Below, one piece after another: positions 54,208 to 63,793 of a DNA stretch of 64,000 nucleotides. The notes under the pieces are model-generated. The model searched no databases. It worked only from the letters and a program-made list of their open reading frames with translations, and was not told the DNA's origin. Source of the DNA: Lolium rigidum (lineage: Eukaryota; Streptophyta; Magnoliopsida; Poales; Poaceae); the NCBI RefSeq assembly GCF_022539505.1, contig NC_061508.1, positions 348,329,484-348,393,483 on the forward strand. The letters are read 5' to 3'. The first letter of the stretch is position 1. Every line of letters begins with the position of its first letter. A program made the translations under genes and the position numbers.

Positions 54208-55776
54208 CAAGGCCGATTACTCTTTGGGCAGTTCGCCATGAAAGTGGACACACATCCGTTTCCTGGCGTCAACATGGTGGAACCCAATCACTCTGCGAGG
54301 CGTCGACTAGATTTCTCGTTCGATGTTAACATGGCAGGGCCTATACGCCCCCATGGCAAGGATAAAGAAGAAAGCAGTCACTCCCGCGGCAAGGAAAAAG
54401 AGGAGGCCGACCCACGCGACCGGCCCCGATATGATGACAGACGGTACCTCACCGAGGAACAATTGAGAAGCGTGCGATATCAACGACCACTCTCCACGCA
54501 TCTCCTTAACAAATATGAGTATCAGTATGACCGACGTCGGCAGTACGACAGAGATGACGAGAGATATCATCGGTCCGACGTAGACAATGGAAGACATCGT
54601 CGGTATGATAGAGACGATGAAGGATATGAGCACCACGCTAAGGGGAGGTCAAGGGAGCAGGAAGACATGGATAGACACTGGGACTGTCCCTTCTTTAAAC
54701 ACTGCTGGGATTCAGGAATGAGCCGATTGCCCACGATCGACAACTGCCCGGAGTGTAGACGGCAGAAGAGGGACGCTGGAGAAGTTTCAGTTTTCAAGCG
54801 TCTAGGGCCTCTCCCACCACAGAACAAACGAGCTGAGTCATCTCAAGATGAAGACTTTGAGGAGTCAGAAGAGGAAGAAGAGGACATATATCACCGGCCA
54901 AGGTGGTGTCCTGATGGACTCAGCCACTCCCAAAAGCGTAGGGTTCAGCGGCTACGTAGCTTGGAGCAAGCCGAGGCGCAATACCTGCACACGTTGAGGA
55001 AAGCGCGGCCCGATCTGGCCGTGAAGATTCAGCAAACTTTGGACGAGGAGAGTCGTCCACAGAAGAAAGTGTGGCGCCCCAAGCAAGTAAAAGCCGATGC
55101 GAGTGCATCGGCTGGCACAAACATGGTGTTCATACTTCCGTCGGAGTTCAGTGCTCCAGGAACTGAAGAAGTGCCGATAGCACAGTTTGACTGCGGTCCA
55201 CGGCCAGTCATCTTTGAAAAGCCACGAGAGAAGGGCTACAAACATATGAAGGCCATGTACTTAAAAGGTTATATCAATGGGCAGCCTGTCGGCAGGATGT
55301 TGGTTGACACGGGAGCGGCAGTCAATATAATGCCATATTCCATGCTACGGCGTTTGGGACGCTCCAGCGCAGATTTGATCAAGACCAACGTCACACTAAA
55401 CGACTTCAACGGCCAAGCATCAGGGACACAAGGTGTTCTGAACGTGGATCTAACCGTAGGCCGAAAGACCATCCCAACAACATTCTTCATCGTTGACAGC
55501 AAGAGCACCTACGCTGTCCTGCTAGGGAGGGATTGGATTCACGCCAACTGCTGCATTCCCTCTACAATGCACCAATGCCTGATATAATGGGATGGAGATG
55601 ACGTGGAAGTCGTGCATGCAGACGACTCGATCGAGGTCTCAATAGCCGGCATGAACATTTGGGACTCGGAAGACCAAGAGCCGCTCTCTGGAGTCAGTTT
55701 GGACGGCTGTGATCGCATCGAAGTGACAAAAAACGGGGCGAGGCTGGTCTTATCCACCGGCCTGGTAGAGTAGCAA
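54208..55776 (+). pseudogene. D: gag C-terminus and protease
   Basis: In the same frame as the capsid part and open from 54208 except for a TAA at 55585-55587. An Arg/Asp/Tyr-rich linker is followed by HWDCPFFKHCWDSGMSRLPT..CPEC, a cysteine/histidine cluster. The aspartic protease follows: VDTGAAVNIMPYSMLRRLG with the catalytic Asp in DTG, then AVLLGRDWIH. After the internal TAA the frame continues with WDGDDVEVVHADDSIEVSIA to a stop near 55773. The pol ORF begins 87 bases later in another frame. Confidence 0.85.
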
Positions 55777-55859
55777 GAGCAACATCCATCGACACACGTG
55801 GCAAGGCCGATCCCTGCGATCGGCCCCAAAAAATAAAAAGCAAGGATCTCACCTCAAGC

Positions 55860-57075
55860 ATGTCACGTGGTCGTGGTAGGAAGACTCCCTCGTGTAGGGG
55901 AGCACAAACAAGTTGTAAGCCTTCATTGAGCAATTCAATCAACAAGGAGGCCGATTCCAGCAATCGGCCAAAGTTATCCTCGCCATACGTTCTGCCTGTG
56001 TTCAGCGTCGATTTAACAGGCGACGGAAAGCTAGGGTATGGGTTTACGTCAGCTGATGAGCTAGAAGAGATTGACATTGGTCCTAGGGATAAGCCACGAC
56101 CAACATTTATCAGCAAAAAGTTGGATCCGCATCTGAGGGGCCTGATGATAGCTTTGTTGAAAGAATACCCGGATCGTTTTGCACTGGGATTATACAGAGA
56201 TGCCCGGGTTGGACAGGAGCATCATTGAGCATCGACTCCCTCTTAAGAAAGGATGTCGGCCGTTCCAGCAGCGAGCACGGCAGATGAAGGCCGAAATTCT
56301 AGAAGAAGTCAAGAAGGAGATTGAGAAGATGTTGAGCGCCGGGTTCATAAGGCCATGCAGGTATGCTGAGTGGATATCTAGCATCGTACCTGTAGAGAAG
56401 AAGGACGGCCGATGGCGCGTCGCCATAGATTTTCGCGATCTCAACAGAGCCACTCCGAAGGATGAGTACCCTATGCCGGTAGCCGAGACGTTGATCAATG
56501 CAGCGGCTGGTCATAAGGTTTTAAGCTTCATGGATGGCAATGCCGGTTACAACCAGATTTTCATGACTCCAGAAGATATACACAAGACTGCATTCAGAGT
56601 ACCAGGTTTGGTGGGCTTGTTTGAGTATGTGGTCATGACATTTGGGCTGAAAAATGCCGGTGCAACGTACCAACGAGCCATGAATTACATCTTTCATGAT
56701 CTGATCGGCAAGTTGGTGGAGATCTACATTGATGACGTGGTGGTCAAGTCTGTCTCAGTGGAGGGACACCTGGAGGATTTGCGACGCATCCTGGACCGAA
56801 CTAGAAAGTTCGGACTAAGAATGAATCAAAGAAGTGTGCCTTTGGTGTGACGGCCGGTGAATTCCTGGGCTTCCTAGTACATGAACGTGGAATTGAGATC
56901 GGCCTGAAAAGTCAAGAGGCAGTACGAACAATGAAGCCACCTACCACCAAGAAGGAACTCCAAAGTCTCATCGGCAAAATCAATTTCGTCAGAAGGTTCA
57001 TCTCTAATCTGTCAGGACGAATTGAGCCATTCATGGGATTGGTAAAAATCAAACCTGATGAAGAGTTTCATTGGG
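55860..57075 (+). pseudogene. D: reverse transcriptase
   Basis: RT copies the RNA into cDNA. The ORF opens with MSRGRGRKTPS (55860). A one-base shift near 56180 moves to the main frame (56179-56850): RWRVAIDFRDLNRATPKDEYP, motif A VLSFMDGNAGYNQI, TFGLKNAGATYQRAMNYIF and the active site EIYIDDVVVKS (YIDD, residues 183-186 of that frame). Another shift near 56835 leads to GFLVHERGIEI and KKELQSLIGKINFVRRFISN (thumb), to about 57075. Three shifts in 1.2 kb contrast with otherwise perfect motifs. Confidence 0.88.
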
Positions 57076-57904
57076 GGCAGAGCAACAGCGAGCGTTTGAT
57101 GAGATTAAAGAATATCTAACAAAGCCACCCGTGTTGTTTCCGCCCCAACAAGACAGGCCATTCTATATTTACCTGTCAGTAGCTGATACTTCCATCGCCT
57201 CAGTGGTGGTGCAAGTCTATGATGGTATGGAAAGAGTTGCTTTCTACCTCAGCAGAAGGATGTTGGATGCAGAGACTAGGTACCCTGAGATCGAGAAGTT
57301 GTGCATCTGCCTATTTTTTACCTGCACCAAGCTTCGTCACATCTTTCTGACAGCAGAAATCGTCATCATCTGCAAATCAGACATCATCAAGCACATGCTG
57401 TCGGCTCCTGTGTTGAAAGGCCGACTCGGTAAGTGGATGTTTGCATTATCGGAATTGGATCTCCGGTATCAACCTGCGAAAGCAGTCAAAGGACAGGCGC
57501 TGGCTGATCTTATTGCTGAACGAATCAACACTAATATAGCAGCACTGTCTGTACGTGCATGGGCCATGTTTTTCGATGGATCGGTTTGCGATGATGGTTG
57601 CGGCATCGGCATTCTACTCGTGTCGCCCTGGGGGGCAACCTACACCTTCTCCATCAGGCTATCTACCCCTTGCACCAATAATGTTGCTGAGTATGAAGCG
57701 GTACGTAAGGGGATGGAGTTCCTTATTGAAGCCGGGGCAGAAGCAGTGGAACTTTTTGGAGACTCAAAGTTGGTGATTTCCCAGCTCACGGACGAATATA
57801 AATGTGAGAGCGAGTCGCTCTTCCCATTATGGATGCAATGCCGTGAGCTGATGGCACAATTTAGGTACATAAACTTCAACTGGTCCCGAGGTCGCAGAAC
57901 ATAG
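57071..57904 (+). CDS. D: RNase H plus second, archaeal-type RNase H
   Basis: One open frame of 277 codons carries two domains. The first (about residues 1-150) is the usual Gypsy RNase H (FYIYLSVADTSIASVVVQVY, TRYPEIEKLCICLFFTCTKL, LSELDLRYQPAKAVKGQALA). The second (about 160-270) has AMFFDGSVCDDGCGIGILLV, NNVAEYEAVRKGMEFLIEAG and ELFGDSKLVISQLTDEYKCE, with Asp, Glu and Asp at the positions of the catalytic residues in archaeal/plant-type RNase H. Gain of this second domain defines part of the Tat lineage. The frame ends by a one-base loss near 57885, after which it would continue into integrase. Confidence 0.86.
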   Translation: MGAEQQRAFDEIKEYLTKPPVLFPPQQDRPFYIYLSVADTSIASVVVQVYDGMERVAFYLSRRMLDAETRYPEIEKLCICLFFTCTKLRHIFLTAEIVIICKSDIIKHMLSAPVLKGRLGKWMFALSELDLRYQPAKAVKGQALADLIAERINTNIAALSVRAWAMFFDGSVCDDGCGIGILLVSPWGATYTFSIRLSTPCTNNVAEYEAVRKGMEFLIEAGAEAVELFGDSKLVISQLTDEYKCESESLFPLWMQCRELMAQFRYINFNWSRGRRT

Positions 57905-57924
57905 AGGCAAACGATCTCGCACAG

Positions 57925-59253
57925 ATGGCGTCAGGCTACAAGGACATAGTAGATGGAGCCGATGTCCAGGTACAGTTCATGGAGCCGGATGACTGGACAG
58001 CCGATATCTTCAATTACTTGAAAGATTTGGCTCGGGGGGCACCTAAACGGATAAGGTACAAGGCCATGAAGTATGTCCTTATTGGAGATGACATGTTCTA
58101 CAGGACTTTGGAAGGATTACTTCTCAGATGTTTAGGGCCAGCCGAGTCAAATCGGCTCTTACATGAGGTACACGAAGGCGCCTGTGGAACTCATCAGTCG
58201 GCTCATAAGATGAAATGGTTAATCAGGCGATCGGGGTTTTATTGGCCCACCATGCTGGAGGATTGTTTTAATTACTATAAAGGGTGTCAAGCATGTCAGA
58301 AGTTTGGGAAAATTCAGATGGTACCCGCGTCAGCAATGAACCCCATCATCAAGCCTTGGCCATTTCGAGGTTGGGGCATGGATATGATCGGCAAAATCCA
58401 TCCTGCATCGAGCAAAGGCCACGAGTGGATTTTGGCCATTACAGATTATTTCACTAAATGGGTGGAAGTCGTCCCTATGAAGTCAGTAAAATCAGAAGAT
58501 GTTATCAATTTTGTGAAAGAACATGTCATTCATAGATTCGGGATTCCCCAGACTATCACGACCGATGGGGGTTCGGTCTTCATTTCAAAAGAGTTCAGAA
58601 AGTTCTGCGACGACATGGGAATTAAGCTGATCCGATCGTCTCCATACTATGCTCAGGCAAATGGGCAAGCTGAAGCGTCCAACCAGAGCCTTATTAAGCT
58701 GATCAAGAGGAAAGTTGATGAGCACCCTAGACGTTGGCACGAGGTATTGTCAGAAGCTCTGTGGGCTTATCGTATGTCATGTCATGGAGCGATAAAAACC
58801 TTGCCATACCATCTGGTCTATCGACAAGAAGCCGTGTTACCCTGGGAGATCACGGCTGGGTCAAGACGTGTCACGTTTCAGAATGACTTAACAACGAAAG
58901 AATACGCGACTCTGATGAGTGATAGGGTCGAGGATCTGACGGAAGTTAGACTTTGGTCGCTTGAGAAAATTAAAGAGAACAAAGCCAAGGTAGCTCGTGC
59001 ATATAATAAGAAGGTGAAGCCGAAGGAGTTCCACGTTGGTGATCTGGTATGGGAAGCTGTATTGCCGTTGGGGACTAAGGACAAGGCGTATGGTAAATGG
59101 TCTCCAAATTGGCACGGGCCGTACAGAGTCGACCAGGTTTTAAAGGGCAATGCATACATGCTTGAGGAGCTGAGTGGTGCGAAGTTCCCAGTGGCTGTCA
59201 ATGGTCAGCATCTCAAGAAGTATTTCCCGAGTATGTGGGATGAAGGACAGTGA
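57925..59253 (+). CDS. D: integrase
   Basis: A 442-codon open frame. The zinc-binding domain has H83/H90 (HEVHEGACGTH) and C121/C124 (CQAC). The catalytic core has D153 (GWGMDMIG), D214 (TTDGGSVF) and E250 (NGQAEASN), exactly 35 residues between the last two. The C-terminal part contains GDLVWEAVLP and KWSPNWHGPYRVDQVLKG, the GPY/F-type module of Gypsy integrases. No chromodomain is seen. It is the most intact enzyme domain of the window and probably functional in sequence. Confidence 0.9.
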   Translation: MASGYKDIVDGADVQVQFMEPDDWTADIFNYLKDLARGAPKRIRYKAMKYVLIGDDMFYRTLEGLLLRCLGPAESNRLLHEVHEGACGTHQSAHKMKWLIRRSGFYWPTMLEDCFNYYKGCQACQKFGKIQMVPASAMNPIIKPWPFRGWGMDMIGKIHPASSKGHEWILAITDYFTKWVEVVPMKSVKSEDVINFVKEHVIHRFGIPQTITTDGGSVFISKEFRKFCDDMGIKLIRSSPYYAQANGQAEASNQSLIKLIKRKVDEHPRRWHEVLSEALWAYRMSCHGAIKTLPYHLVYRQEAVLPWEITAGSRRVTFQNDLTTKEYATLMSDRVEDLTEVRLWSLEKIKENKAKVARAYNKKVKPKEFHVGDLVWEAVLPLGTKDKAYGKWSPNWHGPYRVDQVLKGNAYMLEELSGAKFPVAVNGQHLKKYFPSMWDEGQ

Positions 59254-59615
59254 AATATGGGGGCCGATACATGAAATCGGCCAGTAAAATTTTTTTTATA
59301 TGCAGAGCACAGCCGATGCACTGTCATCGACTTTAGAACTAAAAGCCGATGCGTAGCCATCGACTATAGAAGAACAACTGTCACAAGCAAGTACCAGGTC
59401 ACCTTTCGAATTTTGGGACTGGCCTTGTTGGCGTTTTTGGTAAAGACCGATGCGTTGCCATCGGCTTTTTGAGCAATGATTTGAAGAATTAAGCATGGAG
59501 TCCTTCTTAATTGATTAAAAGGGGATTTCTTACAAAGAGGAGCCGATTGCTCAGGAAAGGAAGAACAAAAGGAGGGCAGATTGCTACTACTAGTCCTATG
59601 TTAGTAGTCCTTAAT
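59254..59615. other. D: 3' spacer with GCCGAT repeats
   Basis: It contains repeated 'agccgatgc...catcg' units at about 59310, 59345 and 59448, and no gene. It separates pol from the antisense ORF. Confidence 0.6.
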
Positions 59616-60167
59616 CTAAGGGCTGTCGCTGCCCTCGTCGTCGCCGTCGTAGCCGCCGTCGGTGCTGCTGCTGGCGAGCTCCTCGTCGCTGCTGCCGTAG
59701 CCCTCGGCGGGGGCTTCTTCCTCCTCCTCGTCGTCGTCTTCATCGTCATCCGACCCGGCGCGGAAGCGTTTCGCCGGCGGCTCGTCGGAGGAGGTGTCGT
59801 CCTCCTCTTCCTCCTCTTCGTCGGAGGAGGTGTCGTCCTCCTCGTCCTCCTCCTCCTCCTCCTCTTCGTTGGAGGAGGTGAAGCCACCCCAGGAGAAGAG
59901 GTCATCCTCACTCTCCGCCTCCAGTTCCCCGTCGACGAGGAACCGGAGGTCGTCCTCCCCGTCGATCAGAGGCAAATCACCATCTGACCCGGTGAAGGCC
60001 AGGGGTGGGCCATCTGGCACGAAGTCGAAGTCCCACTCCCGCTCATCCCATTGCTCGGGAGCGCGCTTGTTGTACGCCTCCGTCTGGTTGTACTCCAACA
60101 TCGGCTCGCTCGAGGAAGAGGATTGGAAGGAGAGAGCCGATGAAGCAGAGGAGGAGGAGGAGTCCAT
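59616..60167 (-). CDS. D: antisense acidic Ser/Glu/Asp-rich ORF (183 aa)
   Basis: One uninterrupted frame opposite to the element's genes. It has a poly-Ser N-terminus (MDSSSSSASSALSF), a middle with EWDFDFVPDGPP and DGEDDLRFLVDGE, then Glu/Asp runs around two DEPPAKRF-like or DTSSDE blocks and an acidic, Ser-rich tail. The basic PAKRFR could be a nuclear signal. The homologue in C (21705-22228) shares order and key blocks despite strong divergence of the surrounding DNA. A TATA-like box sits 64 bp upstream in both. The protein's role is unknown; low complexity means some similarity could be compositional. Confidence 0.7.
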   Translation of the reverse strand: MDSSSSSASSALSFQSSSSSEPMLEYNQTEAYNKRAPEQWDEREWDFDFVPDGPPLAFTGSDGDLPLIDGEDDLRFLVDGELEAESEDDLFSWGGFTSSNEEEEEEEDEEDDTSSDEEEEEEDDTSSDEPPAKRFRAGSDDDEDDDEEEEEAPAEGYGSSDEELASSSTDGGYDGDDEGSDSP

Positions 60168-60429
60168 GGTAGAGGAGGGCTTTTCGATGGCTAGTACTGA
60201 GCAGGATGATGAAGAAGCAAGTTGCTCAACACGGTTAAATAAAAGGGGATATAGTGGAGATTTAATGTTGTGGCGGTTTCCGAGGACATGGTGCCAAAGC
60301 TATCAAATCATGCAGAGGAGTTGAGAAGGCAAGGCATCATGATGAAGGATACTGTGACGTTTCTGCTCTGCCACGACGTGACCCTACGAAGAAAAAAAAA
60401 ACAGAGTGGTTTTGAAATTATCATTGCCA
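60168..60429. other. D: region between antisense ORF and polypurine tract
   Basis: It holds the antisense promoter candidate (60232-60246) and no plus-strand gene. The plus-strand frame 59794-60324 is the shadow of the antisense ORF. Confidence 0.5.
60232..60246 (-). promoter_or_regulatory. TATA-like box of the antisense ORF in D
   Basis: On the minus strand it is ccttttatttaaccg, 64 bp before the ATG at 60167; see the matching element in C at 21625-21640. Confidence 0.5.
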
Positions 60430-60445
60430 AAACCAGGGGGGCATG
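60430..60445 (+). other. D: polypurine tract
   Basis: aaaccagggggggcatg directly precedes the 3' LTR; near-identical in C. Confidence 0.85.
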
Positions 60446-61591
60446 TGTTATCACCAGATTTTAACCAACTCTGGAGATGGGCCGTGATCGAAGAAGGGCT
60501 TAAAGGACATGCAAACGAAGTGTCTCTGACACGGCCTTGTGCGGGAATTTGGGCTAGATTGCCCGTGTATCTGTATATTATGGTAGATTTAGAATTAAGA
60601 GATAGACTTTAGTCGTACACAGTTGGGTTTATTCCCATAGCTAGAAAGTCCACGGACTATAAATATGTATCTAGGGTTATTGAGAAAGGAGGACGATCAC
60701 GTTCACAACAAATCAATCTAGGCGCATCGCCACCCCTTGTTTCGAGGGTTTCTCCCGGGTAAGCAACATGCTGCCTTGCGATCTAGGCAGTATCAGTTTA
60801 TTCGTCGTTGGTGTTGCTCGTGCTGAAGCCTTTTTGATGGCGAGCAACACCTTTATCTTAGGTGTTTTGGGGCTAACGTCGGTGCTTTCACGATATACGT
60901 GCTTAGCTACGCTACCCCTCGATATCTAGCTGCCCTTACACCTATCTTAGATGTAAGGGCAGCATCTTGCTTGTTCTTTATTTAGTAGATCTAATCCGTT
61001 ATAGTTGTTCCTTGTTCTTCAAGGATTGGTTTGATATCCGCATGGTTAGGCCTTATAAACGGGTTGAATGATCCGGTTAGTGCGTAAGGTATGGTTTATT
61101 AAGCTCTAGAGGGATTGTTCCGGGGATCAACTTCGTGTTGGTTTTTAGGTCTCTTTAGGGCTGGTTTTCCATCATCTTACGTATCTGCTAGGCTCAACTA
61201 CGCATAGGATGTTCCGGTTATGCGGTGAAAACCCTAGACTATCGTAGATTAGTTTAGCTTGATATCGATAAAGCATGATCCCCATGTCATTATAAATCCA
61301 ACGTGAACCATGGGGCAATCGGTTCTTTGAGCCGATCCACAGGGCAACCTAAGAGCCGATAGGGGCTCATATTTAATGTTTACGTGTTTGCCATGCAGGA
61401 AACTAATCGAAGCAATCCATCACCTTCCTGACCAGGTATAGGTCAGGTGGCACGCCCTCGCATCAGCCGGGACGTGTGCCGGAGCATTGCGGGCCGTTGC
61501 CCGAGGGACCAGGATCCACCAGCAGTCCTGAGAGCCTCCCGGCTCTCCGTGTTGCCCGTCGCTGCTCGCCGGTGGGTTTTGGTAGGCAACA
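60446..61591 (+). mobile_element. D: 3' LTR (1146 bp)
   Basis: It matches the 5' LTR, with an 11-bp deletion that removes most of the left arm of hairpin 1 (near 60773). It starts tgttatcaccagatttt and ends tttggtaggcaaca. Confidence 0.94.
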
Positions 61592-61718
61592 ATACCTTAT
61601 CAATATAGATAGGTATACATGGGCTGGATATATATCGGGTTCGGTAGACCCAACACCGGAAAAAAACCAACTATGACACTTCAACTTCCTTTAGGGGGGG
61701 AGCACCGGAGCAGTGCTC

Positions 61719-61729
61719 CTGCAGTCGCA
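61719..61729. repeat. 11-bp target duplication, right
   Basis: ctgcagtcgca, identical to 51078-51088. Confidence 0.75.
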
Positions 61730-61803
61730 TCTTATATATAGACTTAATGGACCAGATCCACATCCCGTACGGCCCTTAAGCCCTCTCTACTTCAACTGCT
61801 GGC

Positions 61804-62475
61804 GGAGCCCTTCTTGCAGTTGAGCAAGTTGGCGATAGCTTCTTGCTCGAGGTCAGTGGACCCCAACACCATGACCTCACTCTTGTGGAAGTTGATGCGA
61901 AGGCCGGACATGTTCTCAAAACAGAGAAGGAGGAACTTGAGGTTCGCAAGGCCAAGCGCATCTGGTTGGAGCATGATGATCGTATCATCCGCGTATTGCA
62001 GATTGGTGATACCGCCCTCCACAAGGTGCGGGACCAACCCAGCAATGTGCCCAGCCCTCGAAGGTGCCTGGAGGATGGCAGCAAGGGCCTCAACCGCAAA
62101 GTCAAAGAGGAGAGGGGAGAGGGGATCCCCCTGGCGGACGCCGCGGCCATTGCGGAAGTAGTTCCCAACTTCCCCGTTGACCGTGATCGCCGTCTGGCCC
62201 CCCGAGACCGGACTCATGGCGCGATGAACCCAGCCCGGGTCAAAGCCTTTCCTATGAAGGACTTCACGAAGGAATTGCCAGTTGACGCGGTCAAACGCCT
62301 TCTCGAAATCGAGCTTAAGAAAAACTCCCCTGAGTTTCCTAGACTTGGTCTCATGGATGATCTCCTGAAGGGAAACTATCCCTTCAAGGATGTGTCGGCC
62401 CTTAATAAAGGCGGATTGCGCGCGACTGATGATGCGGTGAGCAATAGGGGAAACACGAATCGGACTGGGGCCCTC
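61804..62475 (-). pseudogene. LINE reverse transcriptase, inverted 5' segment
   Basis: Non-LTR RT motifs read on the minus strand: AQSAFIKGRHILEG, KLDFEKAFDRVNWQFLREVL (motif A Asp), GVRQGDPLSPLLFDF (motif B) and NLQYADDTIIML (catalytic YADD at 61984-61995). It ends with FHKSEVMVLG and NCKKGS, where homology breaks off near 61804. The adjoining 62484-63793 holds the downstream part of the same protein on the opposite strand. Confidence 0.88.
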
Positions 62476-63793
62476 TTACCACTAGGGTGGGTCGGAGAGC
62501 GGACCCATGGATGGGGAAATTCATGTCCTCCGCGGCACGCTTGACCCTCATCAACGCCTGCCTCTCCAATCTCCCTCTCCACGCAATGGGGGTGTACCTC
62601 CTGGGCGAGGGCGTCCACGCTGCGTTCAGGAAACACCGGGCTAGATTCTTCTGGGAAGCCAATGGCCCGAGGCGCAAATACCACTGGGTCAGATGGGAAG
62701 CGCTCTGCAAACCAAAGTCCTTGGGGGGACTAGGTATCATCGACACCAGGCTCATGAACATTTGTCTCATGACCAAATGGATTTGGAAGCTCTATGCTGG
62801 GGAGCAAGGGCTGTGGGCTGAGATCCTCAGAAACAAATATCTCAGGTCCAGGGACCTCCTGGTGGACTCCCACCATTCGGGCTCCCAATTCTGGAACGCC
62901 ATCCAAAAGATTAAGTCTGTGTTTCGCCTGGGAGCGCGACACAAGGTGCGTAGTGGATCCTCCACCCTTTTCTGGAGTGACTGGTGGCAAGGGTCGGGAC
63001 CCTTATGCTCCCGGTTCCCCGCACTCTTCTCCATCGCCGCGGACCCGCAGATCACGGTCTCCAGATGCTTTGGTACGTTGGGTAGGATCCCAACCTTTCG
63101 CCAAAGCCTGGGACCTCCTGCCCGCATTGAGCTCGCGCTCCTTCTGTCGGAGACGGCTGGGACGCAGCTCTCTGATGGCCCGGACATCATCTCCTGGGCC
63201 CTTGAACCCTCTGGCAAATTCTATGTCAAGTCCCTATATAGGAGGCTCTGTCAGGGGACGCCGCGTAAGCACTTTAGTGACATCTGGAAGATCGCGGTGC
63301 CCATGAAAATCCGCATCTTCATCTGGCAACTTCTCCGGAACCGCCTTCCCTCGAATGATAATATCCGCCGTAGAAGGGGCCCATCGTCGGGGCGATGCGC
63401 CCTTTGTTCGGAATTGGAAGACACCGCCCACATTTTCTTCCTCTGCCCACTGGCAAGATTCATGTGGAGCGCAGTTCGGGAACTGCTCGGGTGCACCTGG
63501 AACCCCACTTGCTTCGCGGAGCTGTATAGGCTCCTGGATGACCTCGTAGGTCAAACGAAAAGGGTTCTCTGGATTTGCTGTTCGGCCCTGTCGCTGGGGG
63601 CTTTGGAATATTAGGAACAAGTTTTCTATTGAAGGGATTTTCCCTTCGCAGCCTCGCCGACGCCTTATACAAAATGCTGATGTACTTACAGGTGTGGAAG
63701 CCAGTGGCTAGGCGGCAGGACCGCGAGGCGTTGGAGTTGGCGATCGGGAGGCTTCGCTCACTCCACGCCAACATCCGGGACCGTCCGGCGTGA
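62476..63793 (+). pseudogene. LINE ORF2 C-terminal part
   Basis: It starts in RVGRRADPWMGKFMSSAARL near 62484 and runs to about 63610 in one frame: FRKHRARFFWEANGPRRKYH, LGGLGIIDTRLMNICLMTKW, FSDIWKIAVPMKIRIFIWQL. It includes a zinc-finger-like CALCSELEDTAHIFFLCP (zf-RVT type). The end (DALYKMLMYLQVWKPVARRQ to RDRPA, stop 63791-63793) is in another frame, with breaks near 63600 and at a CTCG (63653-63656). The first 60% of ORF2, including the endonuclease, and ORF1 are absent. Confidence 0.87.

Larger units (their letters stand above)
51344..61591 (+). mobile_element. D: Tat-type Ty3/Gypsy retrotransposon, near complete
   Basis: 5' LTR 51344-52500, 3' LTR 60446-61591. Flanking 5-mers are gtacc (51339-51343) and atacc (61592-61596), a target duplication with one difference. 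It has gag, protease, RT, an RNase H, a second archaeal-type RNase H, integrase and an antisense ORF. The double RNase H and the antisense ORF identify the Tat lineage. LTRs are nearly identical apart from an 11-bp deletion and scattered changes, so insertion is recent. Confidence 0.92.
51089..61718. mobile_element. Small Mutator-like element (about 380 bp) split by D
   Basis: The left end cttctgctccggtgctcctccc and the right end ggggggagcaccggagcagtg are inverted copies over about 20 bp. An identical 11-bp direct repeat lies just outside. TSDs of 9-11 bp are typical of Mutator-like elements. Without D and its duplication about 377 bp remain, so it is a MITE-sized non-autonomous copy with no coding capacity. 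Confidence 0.65.

Noticed and set aside
59794..60324. Plus-strand ORF in D beginning with poly-Ser
   Set aside because: It is the complement of the acidic runs of the real antisense ORF. In C, the corresponding strand has no matching protein.
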